A stretch of 64,000 bases of DNA from UBA1447 sp964627535 (GTDB lineage Bacteria; Bacillota; Clostridia; Oscillospirales; Acutalibacteraceae): contig CAZVJW010000010.1 in assembly GCA_964627535.1 (NCBI GenBank), positions 24,207-88,206 of the forward strand, written 5' to 3'. Below are positions 1 to 8,420 of the stretch, one piece after another. The position numbers and the translations under genes are program-made. The notes beneath the pieces are model-generated. The model had not been told where the DNA came from. It did not search any database and worked only from the letters and a program-made list of their open reading frames with translations. The first letter of the stretch is position 1; each line of letters opens with the position of its first letter.

Positions 1-380
1 AGCTTTTTCAGATATTTGATATCGGATGATGTTATCCAGTTGTCAAGAAAAGTATTGATAAGCTCGTTTGCTTTTTCTTCCCCGAAGCGCCCGATGAGTG
101 TTTCGAGCGTGTCATAACAGCCCCAAGCTTTATCCTCGCCGTTGTTGGGGGACATCTGGGATTCCTGCAGCAGCCAGCCGCCGAGGTTAACCCCGCGCAG
201 AATAACCGGCTGCCCTTTCGCGTTTATAATTGCCCGGCCGTCGGTTTTCAAAAAATCATTTTTATCCAAGGGTATAAGCGCCTGCGTGCTTGAAACAGCG
301 CCGGCAATAATACCGGCGGTGGCAGCCAAAACGCCGACTGCGCAGCCGTAACAGATTACTTTGTTAACTTTTCTACGCAT
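1..380 (-). CDS. Glycoside hydrolase family 5 enzyme, 5' part only (cut by window edge)
   Basis: Reading the minus strand from an ATG at 380 gives an open frame to the window edge, 126 residues. Residues 8-30 form a hydrophobic signal or anchor segment, followed by a short linker. Residues 62-70 read RGVNLGGWL, then LQESQM, the N-terminal strand and loop typical of GH5 enzymes of the cellulase/exo-1,3-glucanase type. The catalytic glutamates would lie beyond the edge, so substrate cannot be told. A GGAGG sits 8 bases before the ATG, which supports this start although it overlaps the 3' end of the upstream VanZ-like gene by about 25 bases. Likely exported and active on plant or microbial beta-glucan (family inference). 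Confidence 0.8.
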   Translation of the reverse strand, partial: MRRKVNKVICYGCAVGVLAATAGIIAGAVSSTQALIPLDKNDFLKTDGRAIINAKGQPVILRGVNLGGWLLQESQMSPNNGEDKAWGCYDTLETLIGRFGEEKANELINTFLDNWITSSDIKYLKK

Positions 381-838
381 CGTTTTTTCCTCCGTTTCAA
401 AACATTGAAAACATATACCGTTAGCAAACATAAAATAATACCGGCCGCAGCACCTGCGCTGTCTATACAGATATCAGAGAAACGGCAGGCACGACCGGGA
501 ATAAAATGCTGGTGTATTTCATCGGTTGCCGAATAAAGCACTGAAAATAAAAATGTAAAATATGGTTTAGGTTTATTCCAAGTGAAGCGGGATGCAATAA
601 AAACAAATATACCGAGCATAAAGTATTCAAAAGCGTGTGCTGCTTTACGAATGGTGTGGGTGGATATTATTATATTCAACAGTTCTATTATTTTTTGAAG
701 AAAAGCGGAGCTGAGCTTGGCAGACTCGGAGGCAGGCTGGTTTGAGAGAATGAAAATCATAACCATCCACGAGGCAACGAGCAGCCATGTAAAAAAGCAT
801 AAAATGAATATTTTTCTTTTTCGGATATCAGAACTCAT
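356..838 (-). CDS. VanZ-like family membrane protein
   Basis: A 160-residue protein with an N-terminal membrane segment (about 10-32) and further hydrophobic stretches near 70-85 and 130-150. The signature around residues 104-130 (SATDEIHQHFIPGR, then a D-x-x-x-D-S-x-G run) is the conserved core of the VanZ-like family. VanZ was named for low-level teicoplanin resistance, but most family members have no established function; do not read this as a resistance gene. It sits directly upstream of the truncated GH5 gene and overlaps its start, so the two are probably co-transcribed. Confidence 0.75.
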   Translation of the reverse strand: MSSDIRKRKIFILCFFTWLLVASWMVMIFILSNQPASESAKLSSAFLQKIIELLNIIISTHTIRKAAHAFEYFMLGIFVFIASRFTWNKPKPYFTFLFSVLYSATDEIHQHFIPGRACRFSDICIDSAGAAAGIILCLLTVYVFNVLKRRKKRCVEKLTK

Positions 839-946
839 TTATGTTGAAATCCCTTTCCGTGTCGGTATACCGCTGATATTCGACCCTTGCTTTTTTCAGG
901 GGTACGGATACCATCCCTTTTTTGCCGGTCATTATTTGATATTTAT

Positions 947-2626
947 TTACCCAATCTTTTTGCCTTGAATAAAATACACACTTTCGCCCGCGGGGGTTTG
1001 ATATATGCCCGAAACACCCTTGGCAAGAACGAAATAACTTGCTTGTGAAAAAACGGGGTAAACCATGCCGTTTTGCAAGAGATTGTTCTGTGCCGATTCG
1101 CAGCCTTCAACTGTTTCGGTTAAATTTCCGGCGCTTTTAAGCTGCTTTAGAATGCTGTCATAATCACCTGAACTGTATTTAAAAATGTTGCCGGCGCTGC
1201 CGCTTCCAAAACTTTGCAAAAAGTCAGTCACCATGCTTTTATTTGTCTGCACAGGTGCAAAGGCGATTTGATAATTGCCGTTTGCAACCCTTTTTTGCAA
1301 TTCCGTTAATTCTAAAACTTCAATAGCGATGCTTAGCTTTATACCGAGTGCTTTCTGCCATATCTGCAGCAGACCGCGCATGTCAAGTTCATACTCGGGT
1401 GGACAAATAAGGGTAAGCGAAATCTGTTTTAAACCAAGGTTTTCAATTCCGGTATTCCAGGCCTTTTTTGCGGCTGTCAAATCAAATCCCGCCGGCTGAG
1501 TGTTTTGTGAAAGCTCCCCGAAGGAGGTTTGACCGATGATGCAGCAGGGCGGAATAAAATAATCGGTTTTTTTCGTTTTTGCCAGGTTCGGTCCAAGGGA
1601 GTTTTTATCGATTGCTCGGCAAAAAGAAAGCCTTATATCTGAGTTGCTTAAAGCGCTGTCTGAACAGTTGAAGCATATCGACCAGGTGATGTTTAAACAT
1701 GCTGTCAGCGTAAGTCCGGAATCAGGCCCGATAGAATCTGCGGTCTGCGCAGTCAAAGGTGCGGCGGAATAAACATCCTGTAAAAGTTTTTGCGTGCTTT
1801 GTGATGTATCGGGGTTTATGGTAAGGCTGACTGAATTTGGCGAAACATCCGAATTCCCTTGATAATCTTTGTTTTTAGAGAGTGTCAAGGTGAAATTGTG
1901 AGCCCAGTATGAAAGATAAAACGGACCGTTGCAAAGCAGGTATTCATCATCCAAACCATATTTGCCTTTTGTTGCGGTAAAAAAAACTTCATTGCAGGGC
2001 ATACAAACAGGAGAGGCAAGCAAATTAAAAAAATCAGCGCTGCCGTGCTCAAGTGTGATTTCCAGTGTAAAATTATCAACAGCCCTAACCCCGAGCTGCT
2101 CGGGCGGAACACTGCCCATATTGATTTTTTCGGCATTCTTAATGATAAAAAGCGATGCAGCATATGGTGAGCCGGTTTGTGGATTGACTGCCCTTGTGAG
2201 GGCGAAAACAAAATCCCCTGCGGTTACCGCGGTGTTAAAGCTGTCTTTGAAATCGTCACCGAGAATGGCGGAAAAGCTGTTAATCAAATGCCATTTTGCA
2301 TTTTGCCGAAGATGAAAGGTGTAGATAAGGCCGGTTGAGGAAACATTCCAGCTCAAAGCGGCACCCGGAACAATCTCGCCGTTTGCGCCAAAGCGCACCA
2401 ATCCCTCAAGACAATTGGAAATAACGGTGTTGGAAGGATTGTCCCTTGCGATTTGCGGGTCAAGGCTTGCAGGTTCGCTATCAATCGGAAAAACTAAATC
2501 CATATTGCTGCCGTCATTTTTTGAACAGGCAGTAAAAACAGACAGTGATAGCAATAAAACAAAAAACAGTGAAACGGATTTTTTCAAAAAGGAGAATAAT
2601 CTCGGCATGAACATTCGGTTTTTCAC
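947..2626 (-). CDS. ABC transporter substrate-binding lipoprotein, oligopeptide family (SBP_bac_5)
   Basis: About 559 residues. A lipoprotein signal peptide ends in VFTAC, so the protein should be lipid-anchored outside the cell. The mature part has the family-5 binding-protein pattern, with PIDSEPASLDPQ near its start and a C-terminal lobe typical of OppA/DppA. I place the start at a GTG at 2626: a GAGG lies 7 bases upstream, and GTGA overlaps the TGA stop of topB by four bases, the usual translational-coupling arrangement. A longer frame from 2644 has no ribosome site. No permease or ATPase genes are adjacent, so this is an orphan binding protein; ligand unknown (peptide likely). Confidence 0.85.
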   Translation of the reverse strand: MKNRMFMPRLFSFLKKSVSLFFVLLLSLSVFTACSKNDGSNMDLVFPIDSEPASLDPQIARDNPSNTVISNCLEGLVRFGANGEIVPGAALSWNVSSTGLIYTFHLRQNAKWHLINSFSAILGDDFKDSFNTAVTAGDFVFALTRAVNPQTGSPYAASLFIIKNAEKINMGSVPPEQLGVRAVDNFTLEITLEHGSADFFNLLASPVCMPCNEVFFTATKGKYGLDDEYLLCNGPFYLSYWAHNFTLTLSKNKDYQGNSDVSPNSVSLTINPDTSQSTQKLLQDVYSAAPLTAQTADSIGPDSGLTLTACLNITWSICFNCSDSALSNSDIRLSFCRAIDKNSLGPNLAKTKKTDYFIPPCCIIGQTSFGELSQNTQPAGFDLTAAKKAWNTGIENLGLKQISLTLICPPEYELDMRGLLQIWQKALGIKLSIAIEVLELTELQKRVANGNYQIAFAPVQTNKSMVTDFLQSFGSGSAGNIFKYSSGDYDSILKQLKSAGNLTETVEGCESAQNNLLQNGMVYPVFSQASYFVLAKGVSGIYQTPAGESVYFIQGKKIG

Positions 2627-4797
2627 AGATTTTCCTCGCTCCATTTGGCAAGCTGGTCAGCAAGTGCTGAGTTGCCGATGTCTTTTTTCTTTGCCTGGTC
2701 CTGCAAAAAGTTTTGAACATCCCGTTTGCCGGCGCCGTCTTTCTGCTTTTCATAATTTGAAAGTTTTTCACGGTAGCCGCAAACGCAGAAAAACGCCTTT
2801 TTGTCGCCTTCTCCGCGCATCTCCAGCTTTTTGTGGCAATTCGGGCAGCGGGCGTTGGTTGTGATGGAAACACTTTTGCGGTAGCCGCAGTCCCTGTCCG
2901 GGCATACGAGCATCCGTCCCTTTTTGCCTGTTACATCAAGCAGGAATTTGCCGCAGTCCGGGCATTTGTCCCGTGTCATATTATCATGTGTATAGACGGC
3001 GCTGCTCGCAACTACCAATGAAACAAGGCGCGCCGCATAATCGCGCATGTCTTTGATGAACAAATCATCCCTTGCCTTGCCCTTGGCAATCAGCTGCAGC
3101 TGCTGTTCCCATTTTGCCGTCAGTTCGGCTGATTTCAGGTCCGGCGGCACGATGCTTATCAGCTGCTTCGCCTTGGAGGTCGGATGGATTTCTTTGCCCT
3201 TGCGTTCAAGGCAGAAGGAATTAAATAATTTTTCGATGATATCCGCGCGTGTGGCTGAGGTTCCCAAACCGCTTGTTGTTTCGATGATATCCCGCAGGTT
3301 CTTGTCGTCAATCTGCTGCGACGGGTTTTCCATCGCTGTGAGCAGCGTCGCTTCGGTGTATCTCGCGGGCGGTTTTGTTTTGCCCGCGATAACTCTGCTG
3401 CTCTGCACCAAAACACTTGTGCCTTGCGAGAGGGGAGGCAGCTGCTGCGAACGGGCGTCCGGGTCATCCTCTTCCTCGTCGCTTACTGTTATGCCGTAAA
3501 GTTCTTTCCATCCGGCTGCTTTTACAGTTCTCCCCTTGGCGTAGAAGCTGTATTTGTCAATATTAATTTTGACCTTTACTTCTTCATATTCAAAAGAGGG
3601 GCTTAACACAGCCAAAAAACGGCGGACAACCAAGTCGTAGATATTACGTTCTTCGGGGGATAACCTGGAAAGGTTTACTGTCTGTTCGGTCGGTATAATA
3701 GCATGATGGTCGGTTACCTTCGCATTGTTGACGATATACTTTGTTGAGATTGGTTTTGACCGTAAAATCTGCTGCGCCGCCTGAGCGTAAGGCCCGATAG
3801 CGATGCTGCGCAAACGCTCGGGAAGCGTCGGCACCACATCGTCGGAGATATAGCGCGAGTCCGTACGGGGATAAGTCAGCAGTTTATGAGTTTCATAGAG
3901 ATTTTGCATAAAACCAAGGGTTTGCTTTGCGGAATAGGCATATTTTCTGTTGGCATCCCTTTGAAGCTCGGTTAAATCATAAGCGGGGGGCGGCGGTTGA
4001 TGGCGGTATTCCTTTTTTACTTCTACCAATGTGCCGCGCTTGCTTTTTATCGCATTTGCGATTGCTTCGGCGGGAGCCTGTTCGGAAAAACGGGACTGGT
4101 TTTTGCTGTCCTTATATATCGCGCCGAAACCTTCAAACTGGGCTTGAACGGTGTAATAATCCTTCGGCACAAACTTTACGATTTCTTCCTCGCGCTTGAC
4201 TATCAGGGCGAGCGTGGGGGTCTGGACTCTGCCCGCCGAAAGCTGCGCGTTATTCTTGCAGGTTAGCGCGCGCGTGACATTCAGGCCCACCAGCCAGTCC
4301 GCCTCGGCGCGCGCCTGAGCGGAGTGGTAAAGATTATCATATTCGCGGGAAGGTTTCAGCGCGGCAAAACCTTCCTTGATAGCTTTATCGGTTTGTGAGG
4401 ATATCCAAAGCCTTTTTGCCGGTTTGCGCCAACCGGCCTTTTCCATAATCCAGCGCGCGACCAGTTCGCCTTCGCGCCCCGCGTCGGTAGCAATAACCAG
4501 GTCGTCGATGTCCGGGCGGCGCATGAGCGTGGAAACCGCTTTAAATTGTTTGCTTGTTTCGCGGATGATGACGAGCCGCATGTTTTTTGGCAGCATCGGC
4601 AGATCATCAAGGTTCCAGTTTTTATATTTGCCGTCATATTCCTCGGGGTCGGCAAGGGTAACAAGATGCCCAAGTGCCCATGTGATGATATATCGTTGCC
4701 CGATAATGCAGCCGTCGCCGTTTTGGCGGCAGCCCAAAACCTGAGCGATATCCCTTGCCACAGACGGTTTTTCGGTGAGAACCAGGGTTTTACCCAT
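2623..4797 (-). CDS. topB: DNA topoisomerase III (type IA)
   Basis: 724 residues from the ATG at 4797, which has GGGGTGA about 6 bases upstream; a six-codon longer frame exists but lacks this site. The Toprim domain opens with VLTEKPSVARDIA and carries ATDAGREGE (metal-binding acidic residues). The catalytic tyrosine is in LLTYPRTDSRYIS near residue 310. The C-terminus has two Cys-rich zinc-ribbon-like units (CPDC...CPDRDC and CPNC...CVC). It relaxes and decatenates single-stranded crossings during replication or recombination. The start overlaps the end of trmL by eight bases and the stop overlaps the following lipoprotein gene, so all three look co-transcribed. Confidence 0.93.
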   Translation of the reverse strand: MGKTLVLTEKPSVARDIAQVLGCRQNGDGCIIGQRYIITWALGHLVTLADPEEYDGKYKNWNLDDLPMLPKNMRLVIIRETSKQFKAVSTLMRRPDIDDLVIATDAGREGELVARWIMEKAGWRKPAKRLWISSQTDKAIKEGFAALKPSREYDNLYHSAQARAEADWLVGLNVTRALTCKNNAQLSAGRVQTPTLALIVKREEEIVKFVPKDYYTVQAQFEGFGAIYKDSKNQSRFSEQAPAEAIANAIKSKRGTLVEVKKEYRHQPPPPAYDLTELQRDANRKYAYSAKQTLGFMQNLYETHKLLTYPRTDSRYISDDVVPTLPERLRSIAIGPYAQAAQQILRSKPISTKYIVNNAKVTDHHAIIPTEQTVNLSRLSPEERNIYDLVVRRFLAVLSPSFEYEEVKVKINIDKYSFYAKGRTVKAAGWKELYGITVSDEEEDDPDARSQQLPPLSQGTSVLVQSSRVIAGKTKPPARYTEATLLTAMENPSQQIDDKNLRDIIETTSGLGTSATRADIIEKLFNSFCLERKGKEIHPTSKAKQLISIVPPDLKSAELTAKWEQQLQLIAKGKARDDLFIKDMRDYAARLVSLVVASSAVYTHDNMTRDKCPDCGKFLLDVTGKKGRMLVCPDRDCGYRKSVSITTNARCPNCHKKLEMRGEGDKKAFFCVCGYREKLSNYEKQKDGAGKRDVQNFLQDQAKKKDIGNSALADQLAKWSEENL

Positions 4798-5299
4798 TGC
4801 TTTCACCCCATTCAAATTTTGTTAAGGACCCTTTGCATAGAAGCGCCGGAAAGCTCCATTGCCTGAGCACTTCGTAAACACCGACTGCTACGGAGTTCGA
4901 AAGGTTCAGGCTGCGCGCGTCGTCAATCATCGGTATGCGTACGCATTTTTCGGGATTGTTGAAAAGCAGCGTCTCGGGCAAGCCGGCGGTTTCCTTGCCG
5001 AAAAACAGATAAGCGTTATCCGGGTAGCTGATATCGGAATATATTTTTCTCGCTTTTGTCGAGAAAAAGAAAAAATCACCGTTGATTTGAGTGAAAAAAT
5101 CCTCAAGGCTTTTGTAATAGGTGATATCGAGAAGATCCCAGTAATCAAGCCCCGCTCTTTTCAGCTTCGCGTCATCAATTTTGAAACCCATGGGCTCAAT
5201 AAGGTGTAGCCGGGCGCCGGTTGCCGCGCAGGTGCGGGCAATGTTGCCGGTGTTTTGCGGTATTTGCGGTTCTACAAGAACAATGTTTAAAGTTGGCAT
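4790..5299 (-). CDS. trmL: tRNA (cytidine(34)-2'-O)-methyltransferase (SPOUT)
   Basis: 169 residues, the usual TrmL length. The start LNIVLVEPQIPQNTGNIART and the SPOUT knot motifs LFFGKETAGLP and IPMIDDARSLNLSNSVAV are characteristic of TrmL (YibK), which uses S-adenosylmethionine to 2'-O-methylate the wobble base of tRNA-Leu. The protein lacks the extra RNA-binding domain of larger SpoU enzymes, as expected for this subgroup. It is followed, with overlap, by topB. The upstream gap to pth holds an 11-bp-periodic array. Confidence 0.92.
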   Translation of the reverse strand: MPTLNIVLVEPQIPQNTGNIARTCAATGARLHLIEPMGFKIDDAKLKRAGLDYWDLLDITYYKSLEDFFTQINGDFFFFSTKARKIYSDISYPDNAYLFFGKETAGLPETLLFNNPEKCVRIPMIDDARSLNLSNSVAVGVYEVLRQWSFPALLCKGSLTKFEWGESNG

Positions 5300-5335
5300 T
5301 AAAACTCCTTAAGAAGTGGATAGTGTTTTGCGGTT

Positions 5336-5401
5336 GTTGGACAATAGTTAAACAATAGTAGAACGATGGTTTCACAACTGTCGAACCATTGTCCGACAAC
5401 T
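5336..5401. repeat. Degenerate 11-bp tandem array (6 units)
   Basis: Six consecutive 11-bp units fit GTNNNACNANN: units begin GTTGGAC, GTTAAAC, GTAGAAC, GTTTCAC, GTCGAAC, GTCCGAC. Positions 1, 2, 6, 7 and 9 are invariant while the others vary freely. The array lies between pth and trmL. Similar arrays occur at 6333, 42766 and 15476. Confidence 0.75.
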
Positions 5402-5407
5402 GTTTTG

Positions 5408-6007
5408 CTAATTATACAGCCCCATAGCTTTATCAATATTCCCGGCAACCATCAGTTCAAGCGCTTCGCATGCTTTTTCGACCGTTGTACGAAGTATCAC
5501 CAAATCCTCTTTTTTAAAAGAGGAAAGCACCCAGTCCGTTATATCCATATCGGGATAAGGCTTTGCTCCTACACCAAGCTTAACCCTCGGAAAACTGTCG
5601 CTGTTTAAATGGCAGATAATGCTTCTTAACCCCTTTTGTCCGCCGTCCGAGCCGCTTCTTCTGATACGCAAGCTGCCGCAGGGCAGCGAAACATCGTCGG
5701 ATACAACAATGATTTTTTCGAGCGGGATTTTATAAAAATCCGCCGCTTCCCGCACAGCTTGGCCGCTTTCGTTCATGAAGGTTTGCGGCTTTATCAAAAG
5801 ACAGCGGTGCCCGCCGATGGTAACATCACCCGTAAGGGATTTGAAACGGATGCGGTTTATTTTGCAGTTCGTTTTTTGCGCCAGTTTGTCCAGGCAGAGA
5901 TAGCCGGAGTTGTGGCGAGTAAACTCATATTCTTTACCCGGATTGCCAAGCCCGACAATCAGATATTCCGGTGCTCCGGCAGAGGTTCGCTTGTGAAAGG
6001 TGAACAT
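5408..6007 (-). CDS. pth: Peptidyl-tRNA hydrolase
   Basis: 199 residues from ATG at 6007 (a TTG two codons upstream is the alternative; GGAGTGA sits 7 bases before the ATG). Conserved motifs are VGLGNPGKEYEFTRHNSG (substrate loop and the catalytic His in TRHN), KPQTFMNESG and VSDDVSLPCG. The enzyme cleaves the ester bond of peptidyl-tRNAs released by stalled ribosomes. In many Firmicutes pth lies just upstream of mfd; here mfd is about 33 kb away, so that linkage is lost. Confidence 0.93.
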   Translation of the reverse strand: MFTFHKRTSAGAPEYLIVGLGNPGKEYEFTRHNSGYLCLDKLAQKTNCKINRIRFKSLTGDVTIGGHRCLLIKPQTFMNESGQAVREAADFYKIPLEKIIVVSDDVSLPCGSLRIRRSGSDGGQKGLRSIICHLNSDSFPRVKLGVGAKPYPDMDITDWVLSSFKKEDLVILRTTVEKACEALELMVAGNIDKAMGLYN

Positions 6008-6032
6008 TGGCAAATCACTCCGTAATCAGCGG

Positions 6033-6162
6033 TTAATACTAATCGGCGATGAAAAGCGTTGTTAAATTTGCGATGATTTTTTGTGTTGTACAAGGCGGAC
6101 GATGATGCTTTGCTGTCACAAGGCAAGGAGGACAACGCAGTACGGCGCAAAAAAGACCGCTA
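6033..6162. repeat. Intergenic repeat-like segment with a degenerate element end
   Basis: This part of the 6008-6376 gap starts with TACTAATCGGCGAT, similar to the left end of the miniature elements described below, and continues with a sequence rich in GGCGGACGATGATG and GGCAAGGAGGACAACG. It has no plausible coding frame with a ribosome site. It abuts the full element at 6164, suggesting accumulation of insertions in one spot. Origin not recognised with certainty. Confidence 0.35.
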
Positions 6163-6163
6163 A

Positions 6164-6265
6164 TACTAATTCACGATTTAAAAGCCTCTAAAAAACCAAG
6201 CAAAAGCTTTGATTTATGGGGTTTTATGCGGATTTTTTAGTTAGGTTTTTATGAGTAAATTAGTA
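6164..6265 (+). repeat. Miniature inverted-repeat element, subfamily A, copy 1
   Basis: About 102 bp bounded by TACTAATTCACGAT on the left and the inverse of TACTAATTTACTCAT on the right, with the central AAGCAAAAGCTTTGA core. The flanking triplets are TAA (left) and TAT (right), the only complete copy whose duplication is imperfect. Confidence 0.85.
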
Positions 6266-6332
6266 TATGATTCAATGCGTTTTATCGGTGGTTAGTATAA
6301 GTCGTCCGTCATTATAATGCAACAGGACAATT

Positions 6333-6376
6333 GTCTAACCATTGTCCTGTTACTGTTCTGCTGTGGTTAACACATT
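6333..6376. repeat. Short 11-bp-periodic array (about 4 units)
   Basis: Units starting GTCTAACCATT, GTCCTGTTACT, GTTCTGCTGTG and GTTAACACATT follow one another at exactly 11 bp, preceded by a degenerate unit ending GGACAATT. The GT at unit start is kept, but the A-C at positions 6-7 only in some units. Weaker than the array at 5336. Confidence 0.45.
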
Positions 6377-6940
6377 CTATTTAACCTTTATTGTTTTATG
6401 CCGTTCAATGCTCTCGACGCCCGCATCGTTCTTATTGGGCGTTTTTGAGTAATCAATCTTAATAATGTATTTTTTAATCGCGTCAGCGGCATCGGCGGCT
6501 GTGATATCTTTTCCTTTGGCAAGAGCCATAACGGATATTTTCAGCTTGTTTCCGCTGATGATTTCGATCTCAGGGTCGGCAACGGTTATCAGCCAGATGT
6601 TATCCTTGCCATTGTTGGGAACATCATAGGTGTATAGTGTTATATCTTCTTTTGATTTGTTGTCCACTTCAATTTCGAGTGAATATGCCTTCCACTCTTC
6701 TCTGTCATTCATAACAGATTCCGCGTCCAGGGAACTGATCCCGAACATCTTGGTCAGTTTATTTACGGCAGTACTTGTATTTTTGTAATAAACATCGAGC
6801 AAAGCAGTTCCGTCATAAACCGAAGCTGCTTTTGCAGAAGGTCTTCTGCCGAAGATTCCGGTGATGACCGTTGTCAAAATGGCAATAATAAGCAACGGGA
6901 CTAAAATGAGGATGCTGATTTTTGCTGCTTTCTTGTTCAT
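6377..6940 (-). CDS. Membrane-anchored protein of unknown function
   Basis: 187 residues. An N-terminal transmembrane segment (about residues 8-30) is followed by a roughly 155-residue extracytoplasmic domain rich in charged residues and beta-prone stretches; there is no Cys lipobox. I do not recognise the family. Its ATG overlaps the glmU stop codon by four bases (ATGA), so it is translationally coupled to glmU and last in that transcript. The pairing with a cell-wall precursor enzyme hints at an envelope role, but nothing in the sequence shows a catalytic site. Confidence 0.6.
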   Translation of the reverse strand: MNKKAAKISILILVPLLIIAILTTVITGIFGRRPSAKAASVYDGTALLDVYYKNTSTAVNKLTKMFGISSLDAESVMNDREEWKAYSLEIEVDNKSKEDITLYTYDVPNNGKDNIWLITVADPEIEIISGNKLKISVMALAKGKDITAADAADAIKKYIIKIDYSKTPNKNDAGVESIERHKTIKVK

Positions 6941-8358
6941 TTTTTATCCTCCGGACTGTGTTGCCTTTTAAAAGGCTTTTTCATTTCAACCCAGTCTTTC
7001 TTATTAACCTGCTTTGATCTTGCTATGGCGAGTGCGTTGTCCGGTACATTTTCTGTTACGGTTGAACCTGCGGCGGTATACGCGTTTTTCCCGACAGTCA
7101 GGGGAGCGACCAGGCTGGTGTTGCAGCCGATAAATGCACCATCCTTGATAACCGTGCGATTTTTGTCTTTGCCGGAATAGTTGGCTGTGGCGCATCCGCA
7201 TCCGATGTTCACATCGCTGCCGACATCGGAATCCCCAATATAGGAAAGATGCGCAATTTTGGTTTCTTTTCCTACCGTTGAGTTCTTTATCTCGACGAAA
7301 TTGCCTATATGAACACCCCCGCCGATTAAACTGCCCGGGCGGATGCGTACAAACGGACCGATATCCGAACCGCTTGCAACAGTTGATTGATAGCATTGCA
7401 CCGAGTTTAAAATGACATTGTCACCAATTTCACTGTTTTCAACAAGTGAGTTTGGCCCGATTGTACAGCCGCATCCAATTTTAACTTTACCGCGTAAAAT
7501 TGTACCGGGGAGTATTGCGGTATCTGCTCCTATCTCAACATCCGGGCCGATAATAACACCGTCAGGGCATGAAATAGAAACCCCGTTCAGCATGTGGCGG
7601 CGGAATTCATCGCGGCGGGCGATTTCATTCAATTCGGCAAGCTGTATTCTGTCATTGGCACCCAGCACAACATTTTGGGTGCGCGCTCCGAAAGCGGTTA
7701 CATGCAGTTTCAGGTTTAGAAGAATTTCAATGGCATCTGTCAAATAAAATTCCTTGCCTTTATGATCCCCCGATAATTTGCGGAATGTCTGCAATTGCTC
7801 CAAAGCGCTTAAAAGAGCCTGCGCGTTAAACCAATAAGCGCCTGAGTTAACCTCCGATACAGTCTTTTGCGCATCCGTTGCATCACGTTCTTCAACAATA
7901 CGCAAGAGAGCCCCTTGCTGGTCGCGGATAATTCTGCCATATCCGAAAGGATTGCAAACTTTGGCGGAAATAACTGTAGCGGAGTTCATACTTTGCGTAT
8001 GCAATTTAAGCGATGATCTTATCGTTTCAGCATCAATCAACGGAGCGTCACCGGCAAGCACAAGTACATTCGCGTCACCGTGAGAGGTGATAAAATTTTT
8101 TGCCTGCATAACGGCATGCCCGGTCCCTAAACGCTCACTTTGAAGAACCGTTTTAATTTCCTTGCCTAAATGCATTGTTATACTGTCGCTAAGATGTCCT
8201 GTAACAACACAAATGTCTTCAATACCGCTTTGCTTTGCCCTGTCAATAACCCAGTCAAGCATGGGTTTGAAAAGAACTTCGGCAAGAGCTTTTGGTTTCG
8301 TTGTTTTCATGCGGGTGCCTTCTCCCGCAGCAAGAATAATCGCACAATCCTTTTTCAT
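6937..8358 (-). CDS. glmU: Bifunctional UDP-GlcNAc pyrophosphorylase / glucosamine-1-phosphate acetyltransferase
   Basis: 473 residues, close to the usual 455-460. The N-terminal nucleotidyltransferase starts IILAAGEGTRMKTTKPKAL (the nucleotide-binding loop). From about residue 250 the repeats of a left-handed beta-helix are visible (for example IGPDVEIGADTAILPG), ending in the acetyltransferase part (HLSYIGDSDVG, GCGCATANYSGKDK). The enzyme makes UDP-GlcNAc for peptidoglycan and wall polymers. Followed with a four-base overlap by a small membrane protein gene. Confidence 0.96.
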   Translation of the reverse strand: MKKDCAIILAAGEGTRMKTTKPKALAEVLFKPMLDWVIDRAKQSGIEDICVVTGHLSDSITMHLGKEIKTVLQSERLGTGHAVMQAKNFITSHGDANVLVLAGDAPLIDAETIRSSLKLHTQSMNSATVISAKVCNPFGYGRIIRDQQGALLRIVEERDATDAQKTVSEVNSGAYWFNAQALLSALEQLQTFRKLSGDHKGKEFYLTDAIEILLNLKLHVTAFGARTQNVVLGANDRIQLAELNEIARRDEFRRHMLNGVSISCPDGVIIGPDVEIGADTAILPGTILRGKVKIGCGCTIGPNSLVENSEIGDNVILNSVQCYQSTVASGSDIGPFVRIRPGSLIGGGVHIGNFVEIKNSTVGKETKIAHLSYIGDSDVGSDVNIGCGCATANYSGKDKNRTVIKDGAFIGCNTSLVAPLTVGKNAYTAAGSTVTENVPDNALAIARSKQVNKKDWVEMKKPFKRQHSPEDKK

Positions 8359-8420
8359 TGGGTACCCTTCCTTTCATGTCGTTTGACAGGCTTTGTCAAC
8401 AAGCTTCATGTTCTGTGTAA

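Noticed and set aside
142..351. Plus-strand open frame of 69 codons.
   Set aside because: It is antisense to the GH5 coding frame, which has a signal peptide, family motif and ribosome site.
356..838. Teicoplanin-resistance gene vanZ.
   Set aside because: Only the family-level VanZ-like core is visible and no other van genes are near, so a resistance call is not supported.
5300..5407. Possible CRISPR-like array between pth and trmL.
   Set aside because: The units are 11 bp without spacers and degenerate; no cas genes are present.
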